Origin: Phytophthora colocasiae
Lineage: Eukaryota > Oomycota > Peronosporomycetes > Peronosporales > Peronosporaceae
Direction of reading: 5' to 3'
DNA: 64,000 nt
Assembly: GCA_018806915.1 (NCBI GenBank)
Contig: JAGKQI010000078.1
Location: 1,116,001 to 1,180,000, forward strand
Shown: positions 51,178 through 62,798 of the stretch, piece by piece
How the letters are laid out: each line of letters begins with the position of its first letter
Position numbering within the stretch: position 1 is the stretch's first letter
Position numbers and translations under genes: made by a program
The notes under the pieces: generated by a model
The model's database searches: none
Told to the model about the DNA's origin: nothing
The model's input: only the letters and a program-made list of their open reading frames with translations

Positions 51178-51909
51178 ATGGTGAAGCTGTTCTGTGCGAT
51201 TGTCGGGGAGGGAAGTGCGTTCGAGGTGAACATTGACAATACTGAGTCGGTTTCCGCGTTGAAGGAATCGATCGCTGCTGTGTTGAGGTACAAGGGACGA
51301 CCTGACCTACTGGAGCTCTTCCTGGCGAAGACAGAGGAAAGCGGCTGGTTGTCATATGACGAAGATCTGGTCAATAAGCTGCTGCTGAACCGTGTTGACA
51401 CTTCAAAATTGCAGGCGTTGTGGCCGATATGGAAGTTGAACAGAGCTAAAGATCCGCAGTTGTTTGGGGAAGATGTACCGCTTGGAGAGGATGTGGTTCA
51501 CGTACTCGTGAGACTTCCTGAGGAGCAATCTGTGCCGAGTCGGACGCGAGTGCACTCCGAAATCGAAGATCAGAAGTCGATGAAGAGACTGAAAACGAGT
51601 GAAGTGAAGAAGTGGAAGTGGAAGGAAGAAGAACCGGTGTATTCTAGAGGTCGCAGACTTTTCTTTGTCAATCGAGAGAAGGCGGTGAAGGACCTCATCA
51701 AATTCCACGAAGTAAATTTCAATCGGGCGAGAGATCGAGATGGCCTTACATGGGTGATTCCGCTTTTGGACAATGTGTTTGGACTCGGAAAGTCAGCATT
51801 TGGTCTAGAGTACATTCGGAGATGTCAGTCGCTCAAGCCTGACCTGACAGCGGATGGATTTATGAACACTCTATGCAGTTGCCACACGATACGTATCACG
51901 TTGGCACAA
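51178..51909 (+). pseudogene. CRN7: 5' part, interrupted by Gypsy-3
   Basis: Open frame of 244 codons from ATG 51178, with ESIAAVLRYKGRPDL, LELFLAK, HVLVRLPEE and GLGKSAFG. It stops exactly at the Gypsy-3 target duplication CACAA (51905-51909). The codon phase continues without change at 57387, so the gene was open at this point before the insertion. Confidence 0.9.
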
Positions 51910-52183
51910 TGTCATGGACCACATTCACGTTGAAGTGCTGTGGTTGAACCATAACCTCAGCACGACTGCGAGCGGCGCACATGCGTGGAGCACGAGTTGT
52001 GGGCCTGCGTCGGCATCGCCACAATGGTGGCTGCACACGAACATCCCAGCTGCACACGAATATCCCAGCTGCATCGTGCCCAAGGACAGTGGTGCGCTAT
52101 CGTAGTTCTAACTTTCATTTTCATTCCTTCTCAATTTTACCAACAACAACACAAGTTGAGTCTCAATCGCGTATAACGTGACA
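51910..52183 (+). repeat. Gypsy-3 5' LTR
   Basis: Direct repeat of 57107-57381. Confidence 0.94.
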
Positions 52184-52263
52184 GTTTTAAAACTATAGAA
52201 GCGTAAGACGCATCTACGGGTCGACCAGGACACATCAGCAACAAGCGATCGGTCAAGGCAAGA

Positions 52264-53307
52264 ATGGCTCGCAACCGGAGTCCCAACCCACGCCCCCGTC
52301 AGCAGCGACGCAGACGTGATGAAGAGACCGCAGTGGACGCTGACGAGAGCACTGATCAAGCTCAAGGTGAAGACGCGTCCAGCAACCCTACATCGCACCC
52401 GGCCCAGGCGCCGGCGGCGGACAACATGGCCATGATGCGGCAGATGTTCGAGTTCATGAGCACCGCACAACGCCAGAATCAAGAGCAGATGGCTCAGATG
52501 CTCCAGCAGCAAGTTCTGTTGCAGCAGCAGATGCTACAAGCTCATGTGGCAGCACAGAAGCCACAAAAGAAGACGGGCAAACCGCCCCAGTTCAATGGTC
52601 AGGCGAACGACGACTTGGAGTTGTGGTTGTTCAGTACTGAGCAGTACTACTCAAGGTACAGTGAAGAAATGCAGAGCGACTCATCCGACTTCGTCAATAC
52701 CATCTTTGCGAACCTCGGCCCCGCGGCTCAAACGTGGTACCGTGAGTTCAAGATCTCGCTTGGTGATCAACCCGCTACATGGGCTATATTCAAACAGCGA
52801 ATTCGGGAGCGCTTCCGTGAAGCGGATTACCAGAACAAGGTGCTTTCGAAAATGTACAATCTTCGTTGGAGCGGATCACAACAGGCGTACACCACTAAGT
52901 TCCTTCAGCTAGTCTCCCAGCTCGACTGTGAGCTTCCTGAAGTTGTTAAACGGTGGTTCTATCAGCAAAATCTTCGCCCTGACACGAGCGCCTTTGTGTC
53001 TCAGAACGTGCCTTCAACGCTCAAGGAGGACATTGAACTGGCACAGCGCTTTGAAGACTCTCGGGCAGCTCCTCCTGGATCGGGTGCGAAAAAGGATTCG
53101 AGTGGTGAAAAAGCTCAAGGAAAAGCACAGCCATCGAAAAAGAACAGCTCCGCCGAGAACAAGCCGCAGCAGAAGGCGCAGAATGGGTCGAATGGTCCTG
53201 GAAAAGATGAACGAATCTGTGATTATTGCGGCAAGCCAGGTCACACCGAGACCGTCTGCTACAAGAAGAAGGCGGACGCCAAGGGCGCGGCCTCAAAAAA
53301 CGCGTAG
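52264..53307 (+). CDS. gag: Gypsy-3 gag
   Basis: ATG 52264, 347 aa. It starts with a basic Arg/Gln-rich region, then a Met/Gln-rich coil (MMRQMFEFMSTAQRQNQEQM). The capsid core follows (LELWLFSTEQYY, AAQTWYREF, WAIFKQRIRERF), then a Lys/Ser linker and a CCHC knuckle, CDYCGKPGHTETVC. The stop at 53305-53307 lies inside the pol frame by about 80 nt. Confidence 0.9.
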   Translation: MARNRSPNPRPRQQRRRRDEETAVDADESTDQAQGEDASSNPTSHPAQAPAADNMAMMRQMFEFMSTAQRQNQEQMAQMLQQQVLLQQQMLQAHVAAQKPQKKTGKPPQFNGQANDDLELWLFSTEQYYSRYSEEMQSDSSDFVNTIFANLGPAAQTWYREFKISLGDQPATWAIFKQRIRERFREADYQNKVLSKMYNLRWSGSQQAYTTKFLQLVSQLDCELPEVVKRWFYQQNLRPDTSAFVSQNVPSTLKEDIELAQRFEDSRAAPPGSGAKKDSSGEKAQGKAQPSKKNSSAENKPQQKAQNGSNGPGKDERICDYCGKPGHTETVCYKKKADAKGAASKNA

Positions 53308-56300
53308 GCTCAGTGGGATGGCAACCCGCTGGGCCGCAACAATCAGATTGTGGTAGCCGTCTACTTTCTGACAGCCCTCCCCCGGTGCAGAATCATTATC
53401 AAAATGAGGCAACTGCATCACGTTCAAGGGAGAACATTGACGGCTATTTGTGTGAGCGAGGTCGTATAGATGACGCTTCTGTATCCATGTTCATCGACAG
53501 TGGTGCTTCCTTCAACGCCATTGATCCCGATGTGGCGTCCAGTCTTGGGTTACCGATTACAACGTCAGCCGAATCAATTTCGATGAAGCTCGGTGGTGGA
53601 CAACGTGTGAGTATCCCCAGAAGGACGACACGAGTGACAGTCTCGATGGAGGGATTTCCAGTTTATGACACGGAAGTGCTGGTCATGGAAGTTCCAGAAG
53701 GGAAAAATGTGCTCCTTGGGTTTCCGTGGCTGGAAAAAGTGAATCCCGACATCAACTGGGCAACTCGCACTGTAAGTCCTCGGGGATCAGCTACAGGGTT
53801 GAAATTACAGCCGTGCCCTCGCGCTCATAGCAGCGATGTTACGGCAGGGGTTCGTCACAGGCGACCATCTCGCCGCCGTCGAAATGACGAGACTGAAAAA
53901 TTATTGTTCTATACCAAACACGACTACATGGCTGCTGGCGGAGCAACACGAGTGATCTCCCATCGTCAGTTCCGCCGAATGAAGCTCGACGACGACTCAT
54001 TTTGCTTCGCAGTCCGCATCGTGGAAGAGCAGTCTGAAAAGGCTACTCGACAACTCCAGCAAGGATGGGATCAAATCCACGGACGGCCGGAAGAAGGAGT
54101 CCTGTTGAGATATAAGGACACCGTGTTTCGGGCTGAGCTGCCCAATGTAGCACCGCAACGGACAGTGGATGTCGAGGCCGAGGTTGATCTCGATGATGAA
54201 GTTCCAGTGGCTCGTAAGCAGTTTCGGCTAAGCGAAGAGATGAAGCAGGCCATACGTGAGTGGACGAAAGAAATGCTGGATGCTGGAATCATACGACCAT
54301 CCAAGTCACCTTACTGTGCGCCAACATTCTGCGTCAAGAAGGCGGTCGGCTGGCGAATCGTACACGACTTCAGAGGAATCAACTCGAAGCTTCGCATACC
54401 GGCCACGCCTGTGCCTCGCAAGGAGGACATCTATGATGCAATGGCGGGCGGATACTATTTTTCTGCGATGGACTTACTCTGGGGATTCTTCCAGGTGCGA
54501 CTTCGAGCGAAAGACATTCAGTACACAGCTTTCTCCACGCCCGATGGTCAGTTCGAATACCTGGTTACGCCGATGGGTCTTGCTTGTAGCCCCGCTGCCT
54601 TCAATCGGATGATGCAAAGCGTTTTCAGTGACCAGAGTGCCTTCTGTCGAGCGTACTTTGATGATTTGTTTGTTTTCACCAAGAGCGACTCACTTGAAGA
54701 ACACTTAGAGGCCCTCGACAAGGTCCTCAAGCGATGCGAAGAACAGGAGCTATATATCAAGCTGGCAAAGTGCACATTTTGCGCCAGTGAGATTCCTTGC
54801 TTGGGTGACTACTTCGGTCGTGATGGAATTCGAATGGATCCCGACAAGGTCCGCATCATCAAGGAGTGGCCGCAGCCTCGCACCAAACGCCAGCTTCAGT
54901 CTTTTGTCGGAACCTGCGTGTACGTGCTTAAGTACTGTGAAAACTTCGCTGGATTAGCGGCACCACTCATGGATGCGTGTCGAGGCAGAGGAAAAAACGA
55001 CAAGATTACTCTCAATCCTGAACAGGTTCAGTCATTTCAAGAGCTCAAACGACTTCTATCGGAGCCGCCAACGCTCGCACATCCAGATAGCTCGAGACTA
55101 TTTCATATTCGAATGGATGCCTCGGACTACGCTATCGGTGGCTACCTTTATCAGTTGGATGACGATAATAAGGAGCGTGTCATCGGATACGGAGGTCGCA
55201 AGCTCAGCACTGCTGAAAAAATGTACCCGACACGAGAGAAGGAACTGCTGGCAGCACTACATGCTATGAGGATTTGGCGCGTATAGCTTATCGACAAACC
55301 ATTTTTCGTGAACACGGATCACCGTACATTGCAAAGCATCCTCGAGCAGAAAACCTGCTCCCAGCGACTCGCACGGTGGTTGAACGAGTTGGGCTCCTAC
55401 AAGCCGTTATTTCGTTGGATTCCTGGCACATCAAACATTGTGGCAGATGCTGTATCGCGTAACCCGGCATTTCATCCGGCAGACTCGGCTCAGCATGTAT
55501 CTCTCGCGAACCTGCTATAGCAACTCACGGCGAATCAAGAAGACATCACGTCCGACAGTGCATTCTTCAACTACATGGCATCTCGTCCGACAATTTTGCA
55601 GCAATGCGTTCGCTTGTATTCGACCGATTCCAGTTTTGGAGAACTCTACAAATTTCTTCGGAACCGTACAGCGGACTCCAGCACGACACCGCCAGTTGAA
55701 GTGCCTCGTACCCTGCGGGCGAATGTTGAACATTTTTTCGTCGAAGATGACATTCGTTTCTACCAGCCAACGGCCGATGATCCCCGTCGGATTTGCGTAC
55801 CGGACGACGCTGACCTTCGCAATGCAATTTTCTATGAACATCACGATTCTGCTACATGCGGACACCCGGGATATTTGAAGACACTCCTGGCAGTCCAAGC
55901 TAAATTCTACTGGTTACGCATGGATCGAGCTACTCGTCGGTACGTAGCTTCCTGTGAGCAAGGCCTCTCATCGAAAACGTGCCGGCCTTCTGCATCCACT
56001 TGAGACTCCCTCGAATCGATGGACAAACATCTCTATGGATTTCATTACGGGCTTGACTAAAGATCGACGATCTGAGTGTGATGCCATTATGGTGATTGTT
56101 GACCGGCTCACGAAACGCGCGCACTTCATTTCGACAACAACAACGTGTACTGCTACTGAGACCGCTTGTTTGTTTCGCGACCACTACCAAAAACTGCACG
56201 GCCTACCAACGAGTATTGTTTCGGATCGAGATTCCAAATTCACCTCGAAGTTTTGGTCAGAGCTGATGTCGTTTCAGCAAACTCAGCAGCAACTCAGTAC

Positions 56301-57086
56301 TGCATTTCGTCCAGAACTGACGGTCAAACCGAGAAGACGAACCACTTCGTTTCTGATTACCTTCGTGCATTCGTCAACGCTCGCCATAACGACTGGAATG
56401 ACAAGCTGGGCCTCGCCGAATTTGCTTACAACGCACGGGTTCACTCCAGTATCGGCATGGCACCTTTCGTCGCCGATCTCGGTTACATCCCTCGTTCCGT
56501 TGCTGACTTAACGGTATCCGTACCTCGCCACTCTCGTTCGGACGCGTTGGCTTTTGTAGAGCATCAAAAGGTAGTTCTACACATGTTGGCGCAGTCACAG
56601 GCAACGATGAAATTTTTCCACGATCGGAACCGGCCAACATACCAGTTTGCAGAAGGTGACCAGGTGCTTCTCGACACTTCCAACCTGGACCTTCATCACC
56701 TTGGCACTACGGGCAAGCGGAAACTTGCTCCACGATTCATTGGACCGTATCCGATCCTCACGGCGACAACACCGGACACGTACAAGCTCAGCATGCCTCC
56801 CGGACTTCGTCTTCATGACGAATTTCACGTCTCCTACCTGAGGCCTTACGTGTTCGACCCAAATCCTCGGCGGCTCAATGACGTTCCAGGCCTTGTCACA
56901 CGCGACGGCTACGACGGTCTACAAGTTCAGAGTATCATCGGGCGCCGTGTGCGACGGCGCAAGGTCCAATTCAAAGTTCGCTGGTATGGGCCGACGAAGG
57001 ATTCATGGGAGCCGGAAGAGAACCTCGAACAAGCTCGCGGACTCATCGATCGCTACCTCCACGGCAACCATGTTCGCTCGGGGTAA
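53226..57086 (+). pseudogene. pol: Gypsy-3 protease-pol, with two stops and two frameshifts
   Basis: Retropepsin MFIDSGASFNAID (about 53490) continues in frame to RT with AYFDDLFVF, so no break lies between protease and RT here (unlike Gypsy-1). RNase H begins (RMDASDYAIGG) and is cut by TAG at 55284-55286. A second TAG at 55518-55520 follows VSRNP. The integrase finger (GHPGYLKT) loses frame near 55955, SMDFITGLT and VSDRDSKF lie in the next frame, and frame returns near 56310 (RTDGQTEKTNHF). The C-terminal chromodomain, VQFKVRWYGPTKDSWEPEE, is intact. The element cannot make full-length pol. Confidence 0.88.
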
Positions 57087-57106
57087 GCGCTTTTTAACGG
57101 GTGGAG

Positions 57107-57381
57107 TGTCATGGTAACCACATTCACGTTAAGTGCTGTGGTTGAACCATAACCTCAGCACGACTGCGAGCGGCGCACATGCGTGGAGCACGAGTTGTGG
57201 GCCTGCGTCGGCATCGCCACAATGGTGGCTGCACACGAACATCCCAGCTGCACACGAATATCCCAGCTGCATCGTGCCCAAGGACAGTGGTGCGCTATCG
57301 TAGTTCTAACTTTCATTTTCATTCCTTCTCAATTTTACCAACAACAACACAAGTTGAGTCTCAATCGCGTATAACGTGACA
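57107..57381 (+). repeat. Gypsy-3 3' LTR
   Basis: Direct repeat of 51910-52183, followed by the duplicated CACAA. Confidence 0.94.
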
Positions 57382-57386
57382 CACAA

Positions 57387-58268
57387 GCGCATGTTCTGGA
57401 CGAGAATGGTGGCTTTGATTATTATCTAGCGTCACAAAGTTTGGTCGAATGCCTCCGGGCTTTCTTCAAAGCGAACTACGACGACGACGTTTTACCTCGC
57501 GCTTTCGACAACCTTAAAGATGTGTTCCTCTTGACAAAGTTGACAGAGGAAGTGGGGCCCCTTTTCATAGTGATCGATGAAATCGGCTTGACTTTTGGCC
57601 ACAAAAAACTGGATGATGCTGCGAGGAGAGAACAATTCTTCGAGTTTTGCAAAATGTTGCAGCTTCTGTTTGAGAATCGGAAACTGTTTTTCCTCATTGC
57701 CGGTAGAGCGTCATTCCTGGACTATGTTACGAGGTACAGAATGTTCAATATCCCCTTCAACTTCGAGCAACTCGATCTTCATCCCCTTGGGCGTGATTCG
57801 ATCAATCATCAAGAGGACGATCATCAAGAAGACGCGATGGGAAGAAAAAAAGAGCGAGAGAATTCGGGACCAATTGCAACTGACTGAGGAGCAAGTGACA
57901 CTGGCTGCTGATCATCTCTTCGACACGACATTGGGCCACGGTCGTTGCAATGATGGCTGTCTGAACGTTCTTTTCATATGCGCGACGAAGTATGGAGCTC
58001 ATCTGCAAGAGGCATTTGGATCGGCGAAATCGGTCATATACACCGAGGCGATGCAATCGACGGAAAAGAAGAAAAAGAAGGCCACAACCACCACGAAAAA
58101 GGAGGTCACAATCAAGTTCATCCATGAGGTCATCCTGCTGGACTTGACTACACCAAAGAACCGTGCCGAATTTTTTGACTCAACGGTGAGTTGCACACGT
58201 GTCTGGAGGGCGTGATTGGCAAAACTAAGTTGAAACAAATCGAAACAGTGTCGAGTAAGAAAGGCTAA
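57387..58268 (+). pseudogene. CRN7: 3' part, internally deleted
   Basis: Resumes in frame with AHVLDENGGFDYYL, then FIVIDEIGLTFGHKKL and FFLIAGRASF. From MFNIPFNFEQLDLHPLG it diverges from the CRN2, CRN4, CRN5 and CRN6 types. The frame shifts near 57790 and stops at 57887. At about 57940 a large deletion joins the GHGR region to DGCLNVLFICATKYG, removing several hundred bp found in the other copies. The C-terminal KKKKKATTTTKKE of the 811-aa class is present, so the tail derives from that class. Confidence 0.85.
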
Positions 58269-58453
58269 CTTCAAGGTTCATCGGTTAGAATGAAACATGG
58301 AGGAGAACGAACAGAGCATAAATTATACAATTCAACCGGAAGTGAAGCACCGCCTTTGTTGATCTACGATGCTGTATATGCGATTAAGGTCTTGTCACCG
58401 TATAGAAACCAAGAAGCCAACAAAGGAGAACATCAGCCTTCCTACAAAGCCAC

Positions 58454-59850
58454 AAGATGAATACATTGGTCGCGGCACGTACGGAGATGTAAGTTTCGCT
58501 AGGTAGTCAAAGTATGTTCATTCATTAACTGTGATTCTAACCAATCTTTGTGTTCAGGTGTACAGCGTTCCAAGTATCTGAAGAGCGGTACGTTTTCAAA
58601 CCAAACATCCACTTGGATATAATAGCTGAGCAACGTTTTGTAGAAAGAGGTGCCTGAAATGATTTCATTCAGGGCCTGAATGAGGTAGCACTGTTGCAGT
58701 TGCTTCCTTCCCATCCAAACATCATAAAGTTTCATGAAGCTTTCTGGGCTGACAATCCTGAAGAGAACCAGCAACTTCTCATCCTCAGTCTTGAGCACGC
58801 AGATGGAGGAGACCTCGAGCAGTATCTACGTTCGAACTCAATCCAGGAGGACAGAGCTCGGGAGATGTTCACTCAAGAAGCACAAGGAGTCGACCACTTG
58901 CACCGAAATCGTGTGGTTCATCGCGATCTCAAATGTGGCAACGTCTTCCTCTTTCAATCCGGACGAATTGTTCTGGGGGATTTCGGTACTTCCAAGCAGC
59001 TTCCACCAGCTTCTGACTCACAAGTGCTTGGGCCTGAGGACCTCACGTCGACAGTTGTCGGATCGCCGCTTTACATGAGCCCAGAGATGTTGGAAGACGA
59101 GCTCCATGGCTTCACTACTGACATTTGGTCGCTTGGCTGTGTCTTGTACGAAATGCTGACTGGGAAGCCAGCTTTTAGCGCTCCGTCGTATCCTGCGGTT
59201 GTTTATCGTATCACTCAAGGTCAATACGAGCCTCTGAGTGCTGCAGTTACTGCAGAAGCAGTTGAATTGATAGCCAGTATGCTACAAAAGGACCCTGAGA
59301 ACCGACCGAATATCGCAAAGGTGCTTCAGTCGTCTTGGCTTCAGCCTCTTAAGGTCTTGGAGGTCAACAAGGAAGAGACTCGAATTGATTGCTCTGCTGG
59401 CCATCCGATAGAGAGTCTCCCACCCGTGCCAGTACAGAGTGAAGCGAACACACCAACAGAAATGTCAGCTCAAAGACAAACATTCATATCGCCACCACCA
59501 GCTCCAGTAGAGCGGTATCCCCAGCTCCGATACGCCGAGGAGTCCGATCACACCAGAATCGCAAGAAAAATGATCGTCTTTGGCGAGTTCCTTCACCGTT
59601 GATACGGGCATGTTGCTTGTTGTGCACTGTGTACAACCATCTCCAAGTCTCCCACAACGAAAACTTCTATCCATTCCATCTACGAACGATGAGCGACATG
59701 GTATTCCTGATCAACCAGTGCTACAATTTGAGGTGCGTGGTGTTCATATCGGGATATCTCGGCATCAGACCTAAGTCAACGATTTCACATGAAACCAACC
59801 AATATCAGAAGCTCATCAATATCAGCAATGCTTTCTTCCCAACTTATCGG
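58454..59850 (+). pseudogene. NEK-G: kinase copy lacking most of the N-lobe
   Basis: Exon 1 remnant (GAATACATTGGTCGCGGCACGTACGGAGATGTAAG) with an intact donor. There is no ATP-lysine exon, and the same duplicated ATTTCATTCAGGGCC junction as in NEK-E is present. The C-lobe is open for about 300 codons to 59602, with HRDLKCGN, DFGTSK and GSPLYMSPE. The 1-nt deletion GAGCGGTATCC, shared with NEK-C, shifts the tail. Confidence 0.82.
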
Positions 59851-60720
59851 GCTTGAATAGATCTTGTGTCGCTTTATCCTCACCGCTTTTGCTGGTCCTA
59901 CTTAACCGATTGTCGTCGCTTCATGCCCGTCTTCTCTTCTTGGAAGAATTGAATGCAGAGGCAACTAACGCAGCGTATCTGATCGAATCCAGAGCTTTTC
60001 GCAAGTAGATTTTGGTCTCCAACACATTTGTGATCATGATCGTGGATGAAGGTTTGTCCGTCTCCAGGTAGCACTTGAGCAGCATCGTGAGTTTCGAGTT
60101 CCTGTAGGGAATGTGTCCTTTTCCCCTTCGAGCTTGTACTCTGATGCATTCCTTGAGGGATAGCAGACTCGAGTTAATCTCTCGAGCTTCCTTGTGCTCC
60201 TTGGAACTGCGAGCCAGACCTTCGCCCGTGTACTCTGCACTAGCGAGATCAACCAGCACAAATATCCCACCAGGACACTTCGCCTTCTCTGCTTCAACAC
60301 GAGCTTTCATAGCTGCCACCACAGCTTCTGCGGCGTCAACTTGGCTCTGCAACGTCTGTAGCCGATCTTCGTCCTCTTTAGGAGGCCGGACACCGGAAAG
60401 AACTGGTTTCCCATCTACGATTATGTACATGTGCGACTGGTTCGCAATATACAAGTCGTCACGAGCTTTTCCCAGAGGAACCACTCGGGACTGCGCTAAG
60501 GCCATATCCTGTCGAGCTTCTGCAAGTGCCGTCGTCACGATCTCGAGCAAGCCCCCCTCACTCTCTGCAAACAGATCTTGAACTAACCGCTGGCACATAC
60601 CTATCATATCCGAAGATCGTGTGTCTTCCCACTGCTCGTGTGGCCGTACGCGAAGCAACACGACGTTGCACCACTAGCATTCCCGACTGGCCTCGGCAAG
60701 TACAGCAGCAGCAGTTCCAT
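59830..60720 (-). pseudogene. Kinesin motor-domain fragment K-H
   Basis: Start ATG 60720. It has the shared 2-nt P-loop deletion and loses a further 8 or so bases after GYD (near 60603). The rest is open for about 240 codons (60661-59921), with VDLASAE in place of VDLAGAE at switch II. Confidence 0.82.
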
Positions 60721-60831
60721 CACTCACTTACCAATCTTGGGTGACGAGACACGCCTTCATCACATTTCACCTGGCTTAAATACGGACGGAAATTCTCCCT
60801 CCCTATTCATTCATTCCAGAATCCGCAGAAG

Positions 60832-62440
60832 ATGGTGAAGCTGTTCTTGTGCGATTGTCGGGGAGGGAAGTGCGTTCGAGGTGAACATTGACAATACTGA
60901 GTCGGTTTCCGCGTTGAAGGAATCGATCGCTGCTGTGTTGAGGTACAAGGGACGACCTGACCTACTGCAGCTCTTCCTGGCGAAGACAGAGGAAAGCGGC
61001 TGGTTGTCATATGACGAAGATCTGGTCAATAAGCTGCTGCTGAACCGTGTTGACACTTCAAAGTTGAAGGCGTTATGGCCCACGTGGAAGTTGAACAGAG
61101 CTAAAGATCCGCGGTTGTTTGGGGAAGATGTACCGCTTGGAGAGGATGTGGTTCACGTACTCGTGAGACTTCCTGAGGAGCAATCTGTGCCGAGTCAAAC
61201 GCGACTGCACTCCGAGATTGAAGACCAGAAGTCGATGAAGAGACTGAAAACGAGTGAAGTGAAGAAGTGGGAATGGAAGGAAGAAGAACCAGTGTATTCT
61301 AGAGACTCTAGGCTCTTCTTCGTCAATCGAGAGAAGGCGGTGAAGGACCTCGTCGAATTCCACGAAGTAAATTTCAATCGGGCGAAAGACGGATCTGGCC
61401 TAACATGGGTGATTCCGCTTTTGGACAATGTGTTTGGACTCGGAAAGTCAGCATTTGGTCAAGAGTACATTCGGAGATGTCAGTCGCTCAAGCCTGACCT
61501 GACAGCGGATGGATTTATGAACACTCTATGCAGTTGCCACACGATACGTATCACGTTGGCACAATCGCATGTTCTGGACGAGAATGGTGACTTTGATTAT
61601 TATCTAGCGTCACAAAGTTTGATCGAACGTCTTCGAAGCGAATTATGACGTTTTACCTCGCGCTTTCGACAACCTCAAAGACAAGTCCCTCTCGGTAAAG
61701 TTAACGAAGGAAGTGGGGCCCCTTTTCATTGTGATCGATGAAATCGGCTTGACTTTTGACCACAAAAAACTGGATGATGCTGCGAGGAGAGAACGGTTCT
61801 TCAAGTTTTGCAAAATGTTGCAACCTCTGTTTGAGAATCGGAAACTGTTTTTCCTCATTGCCGGTAGAGCGTCATTCCTGGACTATGTTACGAGGTACAG
61901 AATGTTTAATATCCCCTTCAAGTTCGAGCAACTCGATCTTCATCCCCTTGGGCGTGATTCGATCAATCATCAAGAGGACGATCATCAAGAAGACGCGATG
62001 GGAAGAAACAAAGAGCGAGAGAATTCGGGACCAATTGCAACTGACTGAGGAGCAAGTGACACTGGCTGCTGACCATCTCTTTGACACGACATTTGGCCAC
62101 CCACGGTCGTTGCAATGATGGCTGTCTGAACGTTCTTTTCATATGCGCGACGAAGTATGGAGCTCACCTGCAAGAGGCATTTGGATCGGCGACATCGGTC
62201 ATATACACCGAGGCGATGCAATCGACGGAAAAGAAGAAAAAGAAGGCCACAACCACCACGAAAAAGAAGGTCACAACCAAGTTCATCCATGAGGTCATCC
62301 TGCTGGACTTGACTACACCAAAGAACCGTGCCGAATTTTTTGATCTTGAACTCAACGGTGAGTTGCACACGTGTCTGGAGGGCGTGATTGGCAAAACTAA
62401 GTTGAAAGAAATCGAAACAGTGTCGAGTAAGAAAGGCTAA
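60832..62440 (+). pseudogene. CRN8: frameshifted and internally deleted Crinkler copy
   Basis: ATG 60832 is followed by an extra T (CTGTTCTTGTGCG) that shifts the frame after five codons. The correct frame is open 60881-61648, with LQLFLAK, HVLVRLPEE and GLGKSAFG. It breaks again near 61625, where bases encoding RAFFKANYD are lost. FIVIDEIG and FFLIAGRAS follow in another frame, then the same divergent NIPFKFEQLDLHPLG segment and large deletion as CRN7. The final open piece (62081-62440) ends with the KKKKKATTTTKKK stretch. Confidence 0.88.
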
Positions 62441-62559
62441 CTTCAAGGGTTGGAATGAAAAACATGGAGGAGAACGAACAGAGCATAAATAATACAATTC
62501 AAACGGAAGTGAAGCACCGCCTTTGTTGATCTACGATGCTGTATGTGTAATTAAGGTCT

Positions 62560-62688
62560 TGTCACCGTATAGAAACCAAGAAGCCAACAAAGGAGAACAT
62601 CAGCCTTCCTACAAAGCCACAAGATGAATACATTGGTCGCGGCATGTAAGTTTCGCTAGGTAGTCAAAGTATGTTCATTCATTAACTG
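62560..62688 (+). pseudogene. NEK-H: kinase exon 1 remnant at the array edge
   Basis: Matches the degraded exon 1 and first intron of NEK-G (AGATGAATACATTGGTCGCGGCATGTAAG). Homology stops at GTATGTTCATTCATTAACTGT. Everything downstream is unrelated to the array. Confidence 0.7.
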
Positions 62689-62798
62689 TTGTTGCGGGGA
62701 ACTTGGGCGCAGCTTGAAGGAAGTAGGGTAGAAGAGAGAAAAAGAAGAAGTAAGATTAATGTTTAAGAAAGTAGATAGCTACTCACTAGAAAATAGTA

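Larger units (their letters stand above)
51910..57381 (+). mobile_element. Gypsy-3: chromodomain LTR retrotransposon inside CRN7 (5,472 bp, TSD CACAA)
   Basis: LTRs 51910-52183 (274 bp) and 57107-57381 (275 bp) run TGTCATGG...ATAACGTGACA and differ by small indels near their starts. The target duplication CACAA is at 51905-51909 and 57382-57386. Each LTR has a tandem duplication of CTGCACACGAA(C/T)ATCCCAG. No TGG-type primer site is visible next to the 5' LTR; the first bases are GTTTTAAAACTATAG. Gag is open and pol carries several breaks. Confidence 0.95.
1..62688. repeat. Tandem array of CRN / NEK-like kinase / kinesin-fragment cassettes
   Basis: The same three-gene unit recurs eight times. 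CRN start codons lie 5,108 bp apart for CRN1-CRN2, 5,120 for CRN4-CRN5 and 5,069 for CRN5-CRN6. Larger spacings are explained by mobile-element insertions. Unit order read along the CRN strand is kinesin fragment (opposite strand), CRN, kinase. Units left of about 14.2 kb are on the minus strand and those right of about 14.9 kb on the plus strand, so the array contains an inversion. The right edge is sharp at about 62,688, where homology to the kinase first intron stops. The left edge is outside the window. Local tandem duplication is the simplest explanation. Confidence 0.93.
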
